A stretch of DNA of 64,000 nt, taken from assembly GCA_008828725.1 (NCBI GenBank), contig MEHQ01001845.1, forward strand, positions 180,298-244,297. Direction: 5' to 3'. Below are positions 20,861-31,092 of the stretch, one piece after another (the stretch's first letter is position 1; each line of letters starts with the position of its first letter). This DNA is from Saccharina japonica (Eukaryota; Sar; Phaeophyceae; Laminariales; Laminariaceae). A model generated the notes under the pieces. That model was not told the DNA's origin. It made no database searches and saw only the letters and a list, made by a program, of their open reading frames with translations. Position numbers and translations under genes: made by a program.

Positions 20861-21968
20861 CATGAAACACGAGTACTTGAGTCTTGAAAAAAATATGTAT
20901 TTCGTTTGTTTTACAGCATCAATACCATTTTTGGTATAATAACACCATATCAGTACTCCTTACGGAAAACGGCATAGCTCCAGTTCTAATGCTCAGCAGA
21001 TCTGCGACCGACCAACGTATAGCTTCTTCGTTATAGTCTCTAGGAGTTATTGGGGCTCTTGGGTCTGCAACGAAGGGCAGGCATTGATGTGTTTGCATCA
21101 CGAAACGAAAGTGCTCCGCAGCAAGATTTTGATCGATTCGGAACTCCTGTTTGGCCCCTAAACTCTGCTGTAGCCACGTAGGACGTTACGGACGGTCGAA
21201 CGAGAGGCCCAGGTATGTTCACCTGCTACTATAGGTAGTGCTCGGCGTCCTCGTCGATAATCTGAGTTCAAACAGCATCAGCAGCCGGAGAAACTGCATT
21301 TTTTTTATTCGTCTTGATTACCAGGGGTAAGGAGTGTCGTTTTCGAGTAATAAGAGGCACTTTGCGGGATGAACAAAGCTTCTGATCGATACGCCTTCTG
21401 AGACACAAATCCACGTTGGTCATTACCTAGGCTCTCTAAAACTACTCATCGGTCGCCATTACGAGCATTAGAACTGGAGAAATGTGGAAAATATACCAGA
21501 AATAGTATTGCGACTGAACAAAAAACGGCTTTGTATTTATTCGCTCTTCTTATATCATATGTTTTGCCCGAAGGGGCCCCTTGAGGGGTTGAGCACTACT
21601 CCAAGCCCCTGCAGGTACTTTAGAAGCAAGCAGTACACCATCCACCACCGCACTGCTTCTATCCGCACCGAAAAAAAAAGGAAAACAAATGCGTTGCGAT
21701 ATTTTTATTCGCATGTTTGTAGAGGGGAAAGGATTTTGTTTGGCGGGAAAAAATGGACTTTGTTTGGCGAAAAAAAAACCCATATAATATACGTCGCCAC
21801 TTGGGACGGTTTTGGAGCGCGGAGGCGGCTTGGCTGGGGGCCTGATGTGGCCGTTCGGGAATGTTTGGGCAGTTTCTTATTTTTCAGGGGAGCGGTGTAT
21901 TCAGCCAGATTCTTACCTGCCGACCCCTTTGCACTTCCCAATTTCTAATTCATATTTCCTCTTCGAGT

Positions 21969-22760
21969 CTAGCACAAATGCTTACCTGTACATTCTAAAA
22001 TTTCCTTAAATCCCAGCCTGACATTCCTAACTGCCACATTCTTAAGTGCTGTCGCGTACTGTAGTATTGTTTCACCAGCGCCGAGGTCATAATCATCGTC
22101 AAGCATAGCTACGTCGTCCGATCCACGAAGCCGCCCGGTGCTGTCACCCTCCGTTTCGTCCTCGCCATCCTCGTCGCTTGACCCTTCGGGATGGTCTTCG
22201 TCCGCTGGAGTAATCGGCTGCACGTCATCCGGGAGTTCCTTGCCGGCATCGGCGCCAATGAACGTGTATGGCCCGTCCAGGCCTTCGAGGTTGATGAGGT
22301 TATCGTCGATACCGTCTGCTGTCATCGCAAGCCTAGTCTTTTCACACAGGCGTCTACGTTGTAGCTGGTTCGAACCAACATTTTCGACGGCCTCACCCAC
22401 CCAGTGCGTCAGCCCACGGTCGGAGGCAGACAGCTTGTTGGTGTTCCACGTTTCCACGTTGTCATCCTTCTCCAACCATGCCCCGAAAGCCTTCCCCACA
22501 CCCAACTTGACAAGCCGCCCGTATCTTGCATCGAACGGCTGCACCTCATCCGTGTTCCTTGATGGCAGCAGCCAAAGCAGAGTGTTGCATCCCTCTCTGA
22601 GTTTTTTTCTTAAACTCTTCTGTCGTCTGCCCGTGCAGACTGTCCGCAAAAAGGATGGACTTCTCTGTGGGCTTCACGCCAGAACCGCCTGTGATGGTGG
22701 CTTGAACGGTTTGTCAACCCACCGGTTGCAGTAGTCGCACGCGCTTGGGTTCTATCCACT
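21969..22760 (-). pseudogene. DDE (pogo/CENP-B-like) transposase, C-terminal half, frameshifted
   Basis: The minus strand reads SILFADSLHGQTTEEF, a typical DDE core segment with the second catalytic aspartate in LFAD. After a run of seven A it shifts frame (near 22606) and continues GCNTLLWLLPSRNTDEVQPF followed by DARYGRLVK, the region of the third catalytic acid. A C-terminal acidic part follows (SSDEDGEDETEGD) to a stop at 21969. At least one more frameshift lies near 22700, and the N-terminal DNA-binding domain is not found. Family knowledge: these enzymes cut and paste DNA between TA sites. This copy cannot make a full protein. Confidence 0.75.
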
Positions 22761-23542
22761 TTCGACGGGGTGGGACTCGCCGAAGGCTGCGGCCCTGCGA
22801 TGGATGCAGGTGTCGAGCACTCGCGTCCGATCGCAATGATCGAGTTAAACTAAGAATCTACCCGAGCTCGCTGTTGTAGTCCTCTTCGTTGAGGGAGCCG
22901 TCACATCGTAGACCCAACAGCGTGTCAAGGAGGGAAAACGTGTATGCAGAAACACCGCCTTCGCGCGCGGTTCTCTTTAGCTCATCGAACTGCCGCGTGT
23001 TCAAGGCTGCCCTTGTGTCTCAATTCGCCCAATGTTGAGAGCGATTTGAGTCTGGCCTTGAACGCCATTGGCAAAATGAGGGTCGCAAGATCTGTGTCCT
23101 GGGTCTGCTGCAGTACCGTACTACAGGCTGCTCTTCCCCTCTTTCGACTCTCTTCTCCCTGCGGGGATGTTTAAAACCATATGCCTAGTACACTTGTGAC
23201 GGGTGCCCGCGTCGAAAAAAAACGTTTTTGTGGGGTGAAGCAAATTGGAAAATATGAAACTACCACAAAAACAAAATGCGTAAAAAAGAACGACAAAACC
23301 TACGAGTACACACTGCTGTAACGGGTCAAAACTGAAAAAATATGGTCGCTGAAAACCTGAAAGATGTTACTCGCGACCACCAGGGGCAGGCAGCAGGGTT
23401 TCCTGAAGGCGTAAGTGATTCGCCCCAGGGGGGTAATAGGCCTTTCTTATTTTGCAGCGGAGGCCCAGCCTCGCATCTTTCTTATTTTTTGGAAAATGTC
23501 AGCCTGGCTTTCTTATTAGCCTGTTTCTTATTAGGTGTCCTG

Positions 23543-23544
23543 TA
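23543..23544. other. right TA target-site duplication of pogo-like element
   Basis: TA follows the right terminal repeat, pairing with 18778-18779. Confidence 0.75.
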
Positions 23545-23944
23545 CTGTATACGAGGGCACGAGGCCACAACTGATGTGCAGTCTAGATACCATGTATGAT
23601 GTACGTAATGATAGACGTTAGATACACCTTGCAGCCTACAGTTCACACTATCATTAACTCTAGGCTGCTGAAGGGGGGGGCTGTGACTGTGCGTACCCGC
23701 CTCTGCCTCCGGCTCAAGGTCAGAGTCAGCACTGCCGCCTGAACCGGACATGGGTATCCTCCGTAGTCTCTCGCGACGCACTGCTGTACCGCTGTACCAT
23801 GTGCCCTGTGCGACTGTTGCTGCTGCTGCGGTCTGTGTGCTATGTGCTGTGTGCTGTGTGCGTACCCATGTCCACACATAACGGGGTTTCCATGTAGATA
23901 TGTAGGGGTTATTGACTTAGGGGACGGGGGTAAAACAAACGATC

Positions 23945-24090
23945 GAAAAAAACCGAGTCGATTTTCGGTTTCGGTTTATTTTGGCAACCGAAAAACCGAA
24001 AAAATAAAAGTCAGTTTTCGGTCGGGAAAAAACGAGAAAAACCGACCGAAAAAAACCATTTTCGGGTGTCGGTTCACATCACTGCCAACA
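23945..24090. repeat. ACCGAAAAA-type array with a hAT-like end
   Basis: Degenerate CCGAAAAA/TTTTCGG units fill 23945-24065. They end at a sequence whose complement reads CAGTGATGTGAACCGACACC, which resembles hAT terminal repeats (CAG, then GATG). Only one end is visible, so this may be a solo end or a truncated element. Confidence 0.45.
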
Positions 24091-24167
24091 CTGCTCCTGA
24101 GACACAAACGTTGACCATGACCTACGCTCTCTGGAACTACACACCGGTTGGCAGTCTGGGCATTGTG

Positions 24168-24500
24168 TTTTTTCCATCCCATTTATTATCTTCGCCCTTC
24201 CTTCCTCTATCCTTCCTATTAAATAGTCGTGACTCAGATCCGGGGTCACAAAGTAGGCTCTTCTCCCTCCCCACTACGGTACGTGCCTTGCATTTTTATC
24301 GCGAGAAGTTTTCAGCACTTTCTTGCCTCGTCGACTTGCGTCGGATTCCGCCTACCCACGCCACGAAGGCGCTCTCAGCAATTGGTTCCTTTTTATTTTT
24401 TCAAATAAAGACAATATCTCTCACCACGGTGGGATTCCATCTTGGGGTACCAATGATAGTATTAATAGTCTTTGAAGCTGACCACTACTCTACCGGGGCG
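24168..24500 (-). mobile_element. tRNA-derived SINE, minus strand, third head type
   Basis: Reading the minus strand from 24500: the head GCCCCGGTAGAGTAGTGGTC has an A-box-like TAGAGTAGTGGTCAGC and a weak B-box region. Then comes the shared body (complement of CTACTTTGTGACCCCGGATC at about 24237-24256), ending at 24168 in T on the plus strand, i.e. poly(A). It inserted next to or inside a copy of the fold-back family (pieces at 24095-24165 and 24510-24540). Confidence 0.75.
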
Positions 24501-24653
24501 ACCGGGCATTGGAAACAAAGCTATGTCGTTTTCCGTAGGGAGTCATGAAAAGGTAGGAATTATAAACTAACACAAAACACACCACACTAGCACAAAACAC
24601 ACCAACCAGTTCGATGTAATGAATGGCGACCCGAAAGTTTGACGTATAAACAT

Positions 24654-25235
24654 TCAATTCGATTCGCTAACACTAATAGGCGGCGGCAACCGCGCACCTG
24701 CGCCGGAGTTGACGCAAATGTCGTGACGCCTTAGAATTGCCTTCCTGGTAGATAGGGGAAGCTTGAGCGAGGTTAGGTTCTTCACGACATACGTGGAGGC
24801 ATCACGGTACAGAGTAGATAGAGGCTCCCAGGATTTCTCCGACTCCGAAAAACCTTGCCACTGCACCAGCGCTTCATATGGACCGTGAGGGGCACGCCTA
24901 ACATCAAACAGTTGTTCAATGTGAAACTCCTCTTGGTTGAAGAGGTAATGAAACGCCTCTTGGACGTACTCAGTGATTCCAAGTGAGGAATCCTTGTAAC
25001 ATTTTAGGCGTGCGACGTGTGCAATCGTAACCTTGCCACTGACGATGTCCTGGACCTGATATACATGGGGACTTGGAGCATTGGTCACCCTCCACGGCAC
25101 CGTCCACGTGGACATCATCTTCATGTTTTCCCCTGGCGACCGAACCCGTCCCATCATAACATAATCGCCGACGGCGAATTTTGGCAGATTACCTTTGCTC
25201 TCACGCCGCCTACCGGCAGCTCGTACAGCTTGCAC
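24654..25235 (-). pseudogene. gypsy integrase C-terminus and chromodomain
   Basis: Residues ~1-75 carry a GDYVMMGRV integrase C-terminal motif and a stretch ending VARLKCYKDSS. Residues ~95-150 form a chromodomain (EEFHIEQLFDVR, YEALVQWQGFSESEKSWEPL) with the aromatic positions expected of methyl-lysine readers. Chromodomains on gypsy integrases steer insertion to chromatin. It is out of frame with the upstream integrase because of a 22-bp tandem duplication at 25215-25257. Confidence 0.8.
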
Positions 25236-26283
25236 CCGCAGCTCGTACAGCTTGCACGTGGTGCGTCACGCGCTTGTGCATGGCATCGACAGCAAAGGCC
25301 AGGTGTTCCATCATGGCTCGTACATTGTCGTTGGTAAGGGGGATAACGTCCACAACCTCCTGTTGGTCACGAACCAGAGACACCAGTAGGGTTGTCGGCG
25401 AACGTCCAAACCAGGCCTTATAGCTTCCCAGACGGGCGCGGTACGATGAGTTCAACGCCCACTGTACCATGGGCACAAAATGCTCCCAATCCGTAACGGC
25501 GCTGCGATATTCAACCAGTAAGGCCTTCAACACGCGCCAAACTTCTTTGATTACGTTTTCGACGGTGCCGTTGGTTCAAGGCGAGTTGGCAACCGTAAAC
25601 CGATGATCTACGCCCAAAAGCGTCGTGAGCTTGGCTAGCAGGTGGTTCTTAAAATGGGTAGCCGTATCATTCACCAGAACGGACGGTACTCCTAAAGTGG
25701 TGCACCAACGTTGTAATCCCGCTGCCGCATTGGCAACGTCGGCCGCGGACGCTGGCTCCAACATCACAAACCTCTTTCAGAATCAGGATGTACTTCGTGT
25801 CGTCGTCGTCTGGCGGATGTGTCTCGCGACCCTGGTTTCCACCGTCGCGCATCTCGTGTCCGCTATCATTCTGCTGGTCGCCTGCTTCATGCCTTTCGTC
25901 AACCCGCCTTTTCGCAAGCGGTTGCACCTTGTCCACACCTGTGCCGATGTACAGAACGTCCAAATTCCAGCACGAATTAACCTCAGTTCCATGGATGGTT
26001 TCTTCGAATGGGCGCGGTATTTCCCCCCCTCCACGGGAATCCACGCAGTTGAGGCAATCCGTAACAAAAGTGCCACGTCCTTCTCCATCCCGGTCCAGTA
26101 ACAGGCAGGGCGCAGCCTTTCCATTGTCGCCTCCCTCCCGCAGTGTCCGGCCTCCCCACAGTGGGCACACACCAGAAGGCGCAGGTGCAGCGCATTTGCG
26201 TCGTCTGGGATCCACAATGCCCCTGTGCTGGACACTACAAAGACGCCGTCGTCAGCACGGCTGACTTGCTCCCCGTTGGACAA
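25210..26283 (-). pseudogene. gypsy integrase, frameshifted
   Basis: The zinc-binding region lies at about 26283-26080 (residues around HCGEAGHCGREATMERLRPA). The first catalytic aspartate is in NLDVLYIG (a different frame, 26065-25790, also containing KYILILKE). The second is in LVNDTATHFKN (25650s, back in the first frame). The glutamate is in TNGTVENV near 25560, just after an in-frame TGA at the place of the usual tryptophan. The catalytic residues survive although two compensating frameshifts and one stop break the gene. Confidence 0.75.
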
Positions 26284-26349
26284 CTCAAAAGAAGACGGGA
26301 ACCCAGGTCCATCATCCCCTGATAGGGCGGCATACTGCAGCTGAACTCC

Positions 26350-27400
26350 TCATATAGCGTCTACGGATGGGAGGGAATTTGCGTTCCTTCCTATCTCACC
26401 TTTCAAACTGGGAACCTCGGGAAGTGGCGCTCGCACAGTAAGAGAACGGGCAGACGCTGGAGTACTGACCCAGCGTGAAAGAAGATCACCCCACAGGTTG
26501 TCCATGCCGGCAATGTGTCGGATGGAGTACTGATGGATCCCCATGAACGTAGCCCAGTTGAGTAGGCGTTGGCTTGTCGCCTTGCTCAGTTTTGAAACAG
26601 CTGTTTGCGGGTTGAAAATGTAGATAAGGTTTCCATGGTCCCTGCAGATAACAGGCCCCGACCAGAGCAGCCACTCCAGTCTCCGGAATGTTTCCACTAT
26701 AGCGAAAGCCTCCTCGTCCAGGGTTGTCCAACGCAGCTTGGAGTTCGTGAAAGATCCCCTTACGAAGGCGAGCGGGGCGTGTCGCATCATGGAAGGATGA
26801 GCGCCGGACCGTAGATCATCGTCAGGAACTTGCGTTACCATGGCCCCCCAATGAAGATTAGAGGCATCCGGGGACACCATGACCGTGCACCCCTCACACG
26901 GTTGCGCTAGTGTGACGCATTCTTCCAGTAGGTTCTGGACCTGCGTCCACGACTGCTCACAATCAGTGGTCCACTCCGCGGGCGTGAGTTTGTTTGCGGT
27001 GGCAGTGCGTTGGGTATGCCTACTGACATTGCGTAGCAAAGTTTCTATCATATCTCGCAGAGTGGCGTTGACGCGCGCGAGTTCCGGTAGATACGTGTGC
27101 ATCCAGTTGAAAGCCGCTAAAAAGTGTTGCAGCTCACCTCCAGTTTCTGGCCGACGAAGGGACAGCAGCCCTTCGATGCGCGCGGGGTCATGCCGTACAC
27201 CTGGCGCCGAGTACAGCTTGCCGCACCAGTTCACTTCCGTGGTGAAGAACACGCTCTTCTCGGCCGATGCAAACAATCCGTGGTGCTGCAGACCCTCTAG
27301 CACCATCCGCGCGCGCTGGACCAACTCCAGCTCAGACTTCGCAAATAAGACGATGTCGTCGACGTAAATGACGCAGACGTCTTCGATCAGTGAGCCAAGG
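26350..27400 (-). pseudogene. gypsy reverse transcriptase palm/thumb and RNase H
   Basis: The catalytic YVDD lies at 27357-27368 (context VCVIYVDDIVLFAKSE). After it an uninterrupted 324-codon frame (27324-26350) carries the thumb (GVRHDPARIEGL, LQHFLAAFNWMHTYLPEL) and a gypsy-type RNase H (MVSPDASNLHWGAM, LRWTTLDEEAFAIVE, IRHIAGMDNLWGDLLSRW). A single TGA at 26350 separates it from the integrase in the same frame. The role would be to copy element RNA into DNA and remove the RNA strand. Confidence 0.8.
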
Positions 27401-27448
27401 AATTTTGTTCATGACACCTACAAAGTGGGCGGTCGCATTACAGCACCC

Positions 27449-28432
27449 TTACGGCATGCGCCGAGGCTTCCATAGGCCTTCCGGAGTGATGAAAGTGAAC
27501 ATTTCTTGGCTGTCTTCATGCAGTGGGATCTGCCAGAACCCCTTGTATATATCCAGGGACATATAGTAGGGATAGCCTGCTAGAACGAGGTCTTTTTCGT
27601 GCAACTGCGGCACGGGGTATGGATCCGGTTCAGTGTGTGAGTTGACCAAGCTATAGTCGAGAACCATGCGGTGTTTCACCGGCCCCTTGGTGACGGGTTC
27701 CTTTGCTTTTTCCAAAGCACCTGCGTCCCATTCGTGCGGATATTCCTGTTTCGTCGAAGATTCCGTTTTCCAAGCTGCCGGGCGATCCGCTTGTATCTTA
27801 ACTTTTACCTAGGACGGTTTCACGACCGCCATGGCCGGGCTGGCGTACAGGGATCCCAGAGCTTCGACTACCATCCCAGCAGCTACCAACGTGGGCACGA
27901 AAGTTTTGATGAATTGCACTTGGTCAGGGGCAGCACGCCGTGCTCGAGCTTGAACTGGACGCGCCCCCGGTAGTAGCTGGGCCTTCCTATCAGGCACATC
28001 TGCTGACGGATCTTTCGTTCGCAGCCCGGCCCGGAAACTCCCCGCAAACTCAATTAGCACTGCGTGGGCTAGCTCCCCCAAAGCCTCACTACCCATTCCT
28101 GCAAAGGCAGCCTTGTCCACCCCTTTCTGCAGGAGAGGAACGCGTTCTTGCAGCTCCTCGTCTGGAGCGCTCAACGGAGACGGTGCCCTATCGGTTAGCA
28201 GGGCTTCAGAAGGGTCTTGGCCTGTAGCTACCCCACGAGCTGCAGCTAAAGATGCAACGGCGCAGCAGATTTCATCCTCGGCGATGGTGGCAGTCAAAAT
28301 TGTCAACATACTTTCGACGTTGATGCCTAGTTTGGCGACCATGGTGGGGTGCCCCAGCAACAACAGATCGTCATCCCCTTCCAGGACGGTGAACACGATG
28401 CGTGACAAATGAATGGGTCCCGCTGACCACAC
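27449..28432 (-). pseudogene. gypsy reverse transcriptase N-terminal part
   Basis: 28432-27809 and 27715-27449 are the same frame with one TAG at 27809. They read the linker (VPTLVAAGMVVEALGSLYAS, PAMAVVKP) and the RT fingers (HRMVLDYSLVN; MSLDIYKGFWQIPL with the first catalytic aspartate). A TAA at 27449, where related RTs read PQG/PYG, and a frameshift near 27400 interrupt it before YVDD. Confidence 0.75.
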
Positions 28433-29300
28433 TAGTAACAGTGATGTTCAAGGGCTCGGTGGTGCCCACAGCATGCGCGACCGCTTGGTCCTCCAGCCCA
28501 ACCGAAAATTCGCGCTGGTTATTGAGGGTCTTCGAGGGGAAATTCGCTTGCAACTTTGCAAACATGCCACGACTGATGACATTGATCAGGCTCCCTGTAT
28601 CAAGGAGGACGCGACCCTCGATTTTGTGCCCCTTTTTAGCACCCGCCGGACGGAGACGCACGGTTCCATGCATCCCATCAGAGCGCGCAGCCGTTGCATC
28701 CATGGCCGACAATACGCGACTCACCGCGTTACCCCCAGGGTTGTCGTCTGCACCCGCCGTGTCTTCAGGAAAAATATCGGCTTCCAGATGCTGTTCGTCC
28801 ACGGGGAGCAAAACCGCAGGGTCTCCGTGGCCCATGATTCTGGCTTGCTCCGTTGGGTCGGGCTCCAGCCGAGCGACTCGGCGAGATCCGAGACCACCGC
28901 TACCCGAACGCTGGGCCGGGGTGCCCCTCTCTTCCTGAGGGTTCCTACGTGCATCGCCCGAGGAGCGCTGTAGGCGCCTGGGCGAACCAACTCCAGTGGA
29001 ACTCCCACCCACGGCGGACCAGCCCGGACGCTCTCCTCGATGGCCAGCCGGGGAATTTCCTGCCGAATCTGACCAACCCGCAGAGCCCCCTGCACTCCCC
29101 GGGGCCCCGCGATCGTACCGGCCCACGCGGCTAGGCGTGGCGGGTGCGGATTGCAACCTACCCCGGGCCGGAAAAGTTGGGTTTCCGCTCGGACGGGCTA
29201 GCGTTCTCTCCGGCCGTAGGTGGGGGTATTTTCGCGAGCAGTTTGGCTCGAGGTGTCCTGTGAGGGAGCAATGCGAGCACTATTTGACGAGGGAGTCCGT
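28433..29300 (-). pseudogene. gypsy CCHC zinc knuckle and aspartic protease
   Basis: A gag-type zinc knuckle CSHCSLTGHLEPNC (CX2CX4HX4C) is coded at about 29238-29279, directly preceded by an in-frame TAG. In the same frame, after a serine/glycine-rich linker, comes a retropepsin-like motif LLDTGSLINVISRGMF near 28565-28610. The protease would process the Gag-Pol polyprotein. The frame then shifts into RT near 28400. Confidence 0.75.
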
Positions 29301-29355
29301 AAACTCGTCCTAGTTGTTCGCGAATGGGCCCAGACGGGCCGGGCGCCTCCAGTTG

Positions 29356-30588
29356 CTAGTACGTCTCCCGATGGTTTGCGCCGTTCCCACCGTAGCGACC
29401 TCCACCACCGCGGCCGCGGCCGTAGGTGTCGTTGAGGGCGGCGTCGACGACGCGCTGGATCTCGGGCCATTTCACAGCCAGATGCCTGACACGTCGGCTC
29501 AGAATATCGGGGATTTCCATCGGTGTGTCGATAATCGTCATTTCGTTGCGGACGCTTTCCCGACATTGGTGCGGCCGGAGGGCATCGACGAACACCTTAC
29601 TGAACGACTTGCCTGAGGCCGGTATCTCTGTTCCATACATGGTCCCTGTGTCTGCGAATAACGACCAGCAGTTGGCTTCGGTAACTGCGGTACGAGTCGC
29701 TTCCCACGTGGCCAGTGCATGGCGATGCACACCATTTGCGTTGATCGGGGGTGAAACGCTGGCGGCTGCTACCTGCAGGCGACTATACATGGCCACCTCG
29801 CTGATACTGCTGTAAGGAGCGTAAACACTCTAAATGGTTGGCATCACTTATAGAGTGAACGCCTTGAGTGGGGAAGTCACCAAGATAGCAGACGGCGGCG
29901 AGGGTGTTCTCTGTCATACAACTCCGCATTGTTATACCTCCGTCTACAGCTGTACCAAGTTGCGCGTATTCACCCTATTGGCGCATGAATTCACCGCAAC
30001 CAGCTCGCGTCGATGCCGTCGGGCGTGGAGCGATGGGCTGCGGTATGATACGTCGCAGGGCGTGGATGAGATCCGCCGCATCCGCTGGACTGCTGCGGGT
30101 AGGAGCCGAGAGGAAGCCTCGGGCCGTGTCTGGCGACGGGTCGCGTGTACGGTAGGCCACGCCCCGACGACCCTGATCGGCGCGATCCTCGTGCCACCGA
30201 CGGGGCAATTGGTCGTCGTGTTCTCCGATCGCGCTGGGTTGCCACCGATCCGAAACCCCAACTATAGGGCCACGTTCCCTACTCGCCAGCTCCGCGGCAG
30301 TACCTGCTCCAGTGCTGGGTGGGTCCACTCCTCCGGCCGCCACTGCTCTTCCACCTGGGCTTTGAAGTGGCTGCTCAGCGGGCCATGATCCTGGCGGTGA
30401 TTCAAGGCTTCGGCTACGGATACGTCCGCTCCCGTTGCCGCCACCGTTGTCCCGTGTCGGTGATCCCTGCATGCTGTATCTGCTGTCGCTATATATGGCA
30501 GACGAGGCGGCGGGATTGCAGGCGGCGGGATTCTAGATGCGGCGTGATTACGTCCTCGATTACGTTCTCGTATATTAAATAAAATCAT
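29356..30588 (-). pseudogene. gypsy gag/capsid region
   Basis: 29796-29356 reads a helical, capsid-like segment (VDALRPHQCRESVRNEM, MEIPDILSRRVRHLAVKW) followed by a glycine/arginine-rich run (GRGRGGGGRYGG). 30588-30262 in the same frame is probably the N-terminal end. The part between (29800-30260) is broken. Assignment relies on position upstream of the zinc knuckle and protease. Confidence 0.55.
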
Positions 30589-30949
30589 TGTTAATACGTC
30601 AGCTGTGAGTTCAACCGATTGAAGAGTAGATACTCAACTTTGCGAGCTGCGTAGAATTTTTGTTCTATGTGTTATTTGTGGTATTGGCGTAGGTTTCGTG
30701 ATGTACTAGGAGCCTGGTAGTTACTACTCGATTTTATAATAAGCCGTTCGCGCGTGTTATGTGCTTATTCCTCGTTAAGGATATGGTTCAGTGACTCCCC
30801 TGGATACTACCCGGGTCAGCAGGACAATGTAACAAGGGTATCCCATGATCATTCTGCGCACTGATACTATATAACCCGAATAGAGGAGACGAGTATGATA
30901 TTTGGTAAAGTAATCGAGTACATCTATATCACAAAATGTGTTGTTAGAC

Positions 30950-31092
30950 GAGGATGGGGACGGAGAAACAGGAGGACGGGGGATAGGGGGATAGGGGGGT
31001 AGGGGGGGGTACTCATTTGTTGCTTGCCTTAGTCATTTGACCATTGATCACGCATCCCTTTCGAGACGGAGCACGGGGGGGGGGGGTTATGT
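30950..31092 (+). repeat. G-tract cluster
   Basis: GGGGGATAGGGGGATAGGGG followed by GGTAGGGGGGGGT at about 30978-31010, and a run of about 14 G at 31075-31088. Four or more G runs within 50 bp satisfy the usual G-quadruplex pattern. No gene is recognised from 30600 to 32480. Confidence 0.8.

Larger units (their letters stand above)
18780..23542 (-). mobile_element. pogo-like DNA transposon, 4.76 kb, degenerate
   Basis: The left end CAGGACACCTAATAAGAAAC (continuing AGG; 18780-18802) is matched perfectly over 23 bp by the complement of the right end (23520-23542), with TA on both sides. The arms continue imperfectly; the right end repeats the CTAATAAGAAA motif inside the arm. Short CTTATTTT-type motifs recur near both ends. 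The minus strand carries a broken DDE transposase (21969-22760). A fold-back element (20081-20860) and a C55 run are nested inside. Family assignment rests on the TA duplication, CAG ends and the transposase motifs. Confidence 0.75.
24654..30590 (-). mobile_element. decayed Ty3/gypsy element with chromodomain
   Basis: The order on the minus strand is gag, CCHC knuckle, aspartic protease, reverse transcriptase, RNase H, integrase, chromodomain, which is the gypsy order. I found no LTR pair at 24.5 or 30.6-31 kb, so the limits are only those of recognisable coding sequence. At least eight lesions (stops near 29280, 27809, 27449, 26350 and 25577; frameshifts near 27400, in the integrase and at 25235) make it non-autonomous. 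Confidence 0.85.

Noticed and set aside
24540..31000. LTR pair for gypsy element 1
   Set aside because: I compared the flanks near 24.5-24.7 kb and 30.5-31.2 kb and saw no shared sequence long enough to call LTRs.
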